In this document: positions 60,454 to 64,000 of the stretch, piece after piece
Layout of the letters: each line of letters starts with the position of its first letter
How positions within the stretch are numbered: position 1 is the first letter of the stretch
NCBI RefSeq assembly: GCF_036785885.1
Contig: NC_092323.1
Coordinates: 4,380,501 to 4,444,500 of the forward strand
Direction: 5' to 3'
Origin: Coffea arabica
Taxonomy: Eukaryota; Streptophyta; Magnoliopsida; Gentianales; Rubiaceae
Length of the DNA: 64,000 nucleotides
Translations under genes and position numbers: made by a program
Notes under the pieces: generated by a model
What the model was told of the DNA's origin: nothing
Seen by the model: only the letters and a program-made list of their open reading frames with translations
Databases searched by the model: none

Positions 60454-63400
60454 ATGCAGGCCTCAACCAGCTCCGCGGCTCAGCCGGAGGCAATTCTCGA
60501 TTGGCTTCAGAAGGAAATGGGTTACCGACCTCTCGGCCCCTATAGTTCCTCCGCCAAACCCGCCTCCTCTACTCCCACCCCCGATTCGCTCCGTAAGATT
60601 TGCAGGGGTAATATGATACCCGTTTGGAATTTCCTACTCAAGAGGGTGAAATCCGAGAAAACCGTTGATAACATTCGTCGAAATATTCTTGTTCACGGTG
60701 GTACCGCCAGCAGTGCCGGCGAGAATGATGCTGTCGCCGGAAGTGGTGATTTGGGGAGGAGCAGTAGGGGGACAACGAGGAGGAGAAAGGACAAAGTGGG
60801 GATACCGGCCGGCAAGGACAGTTCCATTTTGGGATTGGAGAAGGAGAGTAGCAGAGACGTCGCTTTACAGGAGAGGGAATTGGCCGAAAAGGAGGTGGAA
60901 AGGCTGAGGCAGATTGTGAGGCGGCAGCGCAAGGAGTTGAAAGCCAGGATGCTGGAGGTTTCCAGAGAGGAGGTTGAACGGAAGCGCATGTTGGAGGAGA
61001 GGGCTAATTACAGGTTTTTTCTTGATCCCATTGACGCTATATTGCTTGCAGATTGCCATATTGGTCTTTGACGATGTTGGAGAATATCTTCCTCTCCCTA
61101 ATGATTAGTGCATTTACTGTACTTGGTGTAGGCACAAACAAGTAATGTTGGAGGCTTATGATCAGCAATGTGATGAAGCAACCAAAATTTTTGCGGAATA
61201 CCACAAGCGACTGCGGTACTATGTTAACCAAGCAAGGGATGTGCAGAGGTCAAGTGTCGACTCTGTTGAAGTAGTGACCAGTTTCCAATCAAAGTCTGAG
61301 AAAGATGCTGATTACTCAAATGTTAGAGGCTCTAAATCTGTGGACGACGTCATTCTTATCGAGACAACCTGGGAAAGAAATATACGGAAGGCATGTGAAT
61401 CTCTTGCTAAGCAGGTTGCTGAAAGGATTAGCAACTCTTTTCCCGCTTATGAAGGAAGTGGTATCCATTTAAACCCTCAGTTTGAAGCTGCTAAGTTATG
61501 CATTGACGTTGATGGTGAGGTAGCTGATGAGGTCAGAGTTGTAATTGTGAATTGCCTAAAAAATCCTCCTCAGTTGCTCCAGGCAATCACTACGTACACT
61601 CAGAGGTTGAAGTCTATCATTAGTAGAGAAATAGAAAAGATTGATGTTAGAGCTGATGCAGAATCATTAAGGTAGCTCTATCATTTTTACTTTCCTTTTC
61701 CTGCTGCTTTCTAGATGTATAACCCTTAATTCCTCATATTGTTGCTTGGTAATGATGTAAGCTGAGTCTGGGGTATGTGTATAATAGTTTTACGTATGAA
61801 TTATCTCTTAGCTGATTTCTGCTTTTATCTATAACTGCTCTGAACGTATTTTCCATTCCCGCTAGGTATAAATATGAGAATGACAGAGTAATGGAAACTT
61901 CTTCTGATGTAAACTCACCGTTCCAGTGTCAGTTTTATGGCAATGGGAAGTTGGGGGTTGATGCGCCCTCGAGGGGTTCTCAAAATCAACTTCTTGAGAG
62001 ACAGGTATTCCCTCACTGTTGAAAATTTCATTTCATCTTAAAATAATTTTCTTTTTGTTATAACACTGATGTCCATCCTTTCTCTTGAAGTTGATTTTGG
62101 TGGTTTGCCAACTTGGTATCATTTAAATGTTTATTTATCTGAAGCATTGTGATTGAACATTCTTCTTTTCTCACTGTATTGCGGCTCTTATGGATCATGA
62201 CTTCTTTTTATGTTGATCAAGATGTCCGCTGTTTCCATAGATAGTTGTTCAAATCTTTCTTACATTGTCTACTTTCTACAGAAAGCACATGTCCAGCAAT
62301 TTGTGGCCACTGAAGATGCACTGAACAAAGCCTCTGAAGCTAGAAACATGAGCCAACAACTTTTAAAACGTCTGCATGGAACTGTTGATGCAGTTTCTTC
62401 ACATTCACTCACCATTGGTGCAACTTCACAAAATATGAGCAGCCTAAGGCAACTTGAGGTAGAATGCTGCTGTATAGCTTTATCTAAAAGTTCATGAGCT
62501 ATGCGTGATCTTTTAAAACATTTCTTGGATACCACCTTAACACAGTGATGGTGTGCAAATGAAACTGAAGCTGTAAATTTGGTTTTATGATTTAGCATTT
62601 TAGCAGAGTGTGACAGACCACTAGCATTTCCTCACAATCACCTTTTTTGTTTTTTTTCCCTTTCCTTCTTTTGGGTATCTAGTGATTAACAGATTGTCTA
62701 GTTGGGCTGCTTGCACTTTGGTTCTATTTACTTTTTTAAATATATTTTGGTTGACATTATCTGCGACAAGCAGTAATTTCAGTTTGTTGCTAATTTGTGC
62801 ATGCTTCTCAGCTTTTCTCCTTTTTGTCCACAGCTGGAAGTTTGGGCTAAGGAAAGAGAAGCTGCTGGATCAAGGGCTAGCCTCAATACATTGATGTCCG
62901 AAGTACAGCGTCTGAATAAATTATGTGCAGAGAGGAAAGAAGCTGAAGATTCTTTGAGAAAGAAGTGGAAAAAAATTGAAGAATTTGATGCCCGCAGATC
63001 TGAACTTGAATCCATATACACTGCATTACTTAAGGCAAACATGGTAGGCTTACTGTGCTCTCTCTCTCTCTCTCTCTCTCTACATTGATTAAGAGAACCT
63101 GATGGCATTAATTATATAGAGGCATGACAATTTCTGGCTCTGCATCCATTGTCTAGATGTAGATCAACTTTTACAATTTTACACTGTAAAAGAAATTATG
63201 GGCTTGTTCTGAATTGGTTCTGTTTGTTCTGAAAAGGAGAATCAGAATCCAAAAATACCCTTATGCTGATTCTGATTTTCAGCTTTGTTGCTCCAAAAAA
63301 GATAAAAGCAGATTTTGAAAAGCACTTGAGAACAGAAAAAAGTAGCTTTTTATAATCAGAAGCTAAAATTGGGTGTTGATGATCAATATAGGATAAGCCC

Positions 63401-63901
63401 TATATCTTGTCTATGCCATTACAGTCCAATTTGTATTCCGTAAAATTGAAGATGCGAATATCCTGACAAATAATTGAACAACACCTGGCAATATAGGTTT
63501 AGCTCTTGTTGGCAGTGACGTATTCATGCACATGATTTGGCCAGAGGGGCTTTCCCCTGGTATTACTGAAATTAGGATACCTAATATTCTAATAGCTTTT
63601 GTAGTTGATGTTCTTCAGACACTGCAGTCACCCATTACATTTGCAGTAAAGTGATTTTAGTTTCACTCACTGCAAGATATCTTATTTTTACATGATTTGT
63701 TTTTTAACATTCTAGGATGCTGCTGCTTTCTGGGGTCAGCAACCATTAGCTGCACGGGAATATGCATCAAGCACCATAATCCCTGCATGTAATGTAGTCT
63801 TGGACATATCAAACAATGCAAAAGATCTCATTGAGAGTGAAGTTTCAGCATTTTATCGAACTCCTGATAACAGCCTTTACATGCTTCCATCTACCCAGCA
63901 G
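60454..63901 (+). CDS. AUG5: AUGMIN complex subunit 5 (N-terminal part, runs off the window)
   Basis: Six exons are in the window: 60454-61013, 61132-61671, 61866-62004, 62282-62458, 62834-63043, 63716-63901. They encode 604 residues; a GT donor follows, so the rest lies beyond 64000. The start is the ATG at 60454; a TTG two codons upstream is not used. Recognisable: [17 protein letters not shown]-like N-terminus ([18 protein letters not shown]), [22 protein letters not shown], a Gly/Ser and Arg-rich linker, a coiled coil around residues 130-190 ([20 protein letters not shown]), and further heptad segments ([34 protein letters not shown]). Augmin binds existing microtubules and recruits gamma-tubulin complexes for branching nucleation in spindle and phragmoplast. 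The homologue I recall is At5g38880. Well conserved, looks intact. Confidence 0.93.
63058..63081. repeat. (CT)n microsatellite in AUG5 intron 5
   Basis: About 12 CT units just after the exon 5 donor. Confidence 0.9.
63200..63400. repeat. Possible MITE-like segment in AUG5 intron 5
   Basis: Repeated GATTCTGATT/AATCAGAA words in both orientations (63240, 63275, 63354) suggest an old hAT-like MITE. No clean ends or target duplication seen. Confidence 0.3.
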
Positions 63902-64000
63902 GTATGGAATTTGAATAACTAGTATTCCTTTTTTTAGTTGAAATTGAATGACTAGTATTCCTTTTTTTGGTTGAAATTGAATAACTAGTAATTGCATGAA

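Noticed and set aside
1-64000. CRISPR array, prokaryotic operon or LTR retroelement
   Set aside because: No regularly spaced repeats with unique spacers, no operon-like gene spacing, and no paired long terminal repeats or gag/pol frames were seen.

Overview
The window is nuclear DNA of a flowering plant, almost certainly a eudicot. Split genes with GT-AG introns, AT-rich intergenic DNA, plant-type MADS-box and R2R3-MYB factors, an augmin subunit, and many small plant-style transposons (Tourist-like, hAT-like, MULE-like, SINE, LINE) all support this. No prokaryotic, organellar or viral segment was recognised.

Layout: a tRNA-Asp(GUC) gene (86-157, minus); a 12-exon tRNA m2,2G26 dimethyltransferase gene TRM1 (1184-6304, minus); an intergenic stretch with a Helitron-like and a MITE-like repeat; a 3-exon R2R3-MYB gene (9842-11138, plus); a repeat-rich block (about 12-20.7 kb) with a SINE, a Tourist-like MITE, an internally deleted hAT element that keeps an acidic transposase tail, a tandem duplication carrying two nested insertions, and a MULE-type fold-back element; a SEPALLATA-type MADS gene (21307-25798, plus); about 8.6 kb of intergenic DNA; an AP1/FUL (SQUAMOSA)-type MADS gene (34403-42176, plus) with a 5.3-kb first intron and a newly placed last exon; an RCC1-repeat gene (43170-46937, minus); a DsbA/FrnE-like thioredoxin-fold gene (48351 or 48994-50780, plus); an acylation-motif RING-H2 gene (51831-55659, minus); a 5'-truncated but open LINE (57082-59020, minus); and the first six exons of AUGMIN subunit 5 (60454 to beyond the right edge, plus).

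The MADS genes form the SEP-SQUA head-to-tail tandem regarded as an ancient angiosperm arrangement; both probably act in floral meristem and floral organ identity. The other genes are housekeeping: tRNA modification, spindle and phragmoplast microtubule nucleation, redox/thiol chemistry, ubiquitin ligation and RCC1-fold signalling. From memory, several window genes have Arabidopsis homologues close together in At5g15790-At5g16040, At3g02290-At3g02510 and At5g38880-At5g38900, so the window looks like an unfractionated version of a block later duplicated and thinned in Arabidopsis.

Exon boundaries were assigned by eye from splice consensus, reading-frame continuity and family knowledge; coding lengths of all complete models are multiples of three. 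I found no wholly new biological system. The best leads are a hidden last exon in the FUL-like gene, an in-frame presequence exon with a triple NAG acceptor in the DsbA gene, three stacked in-frame starts in TRM1, and a datable stack of nested transposon insertions.
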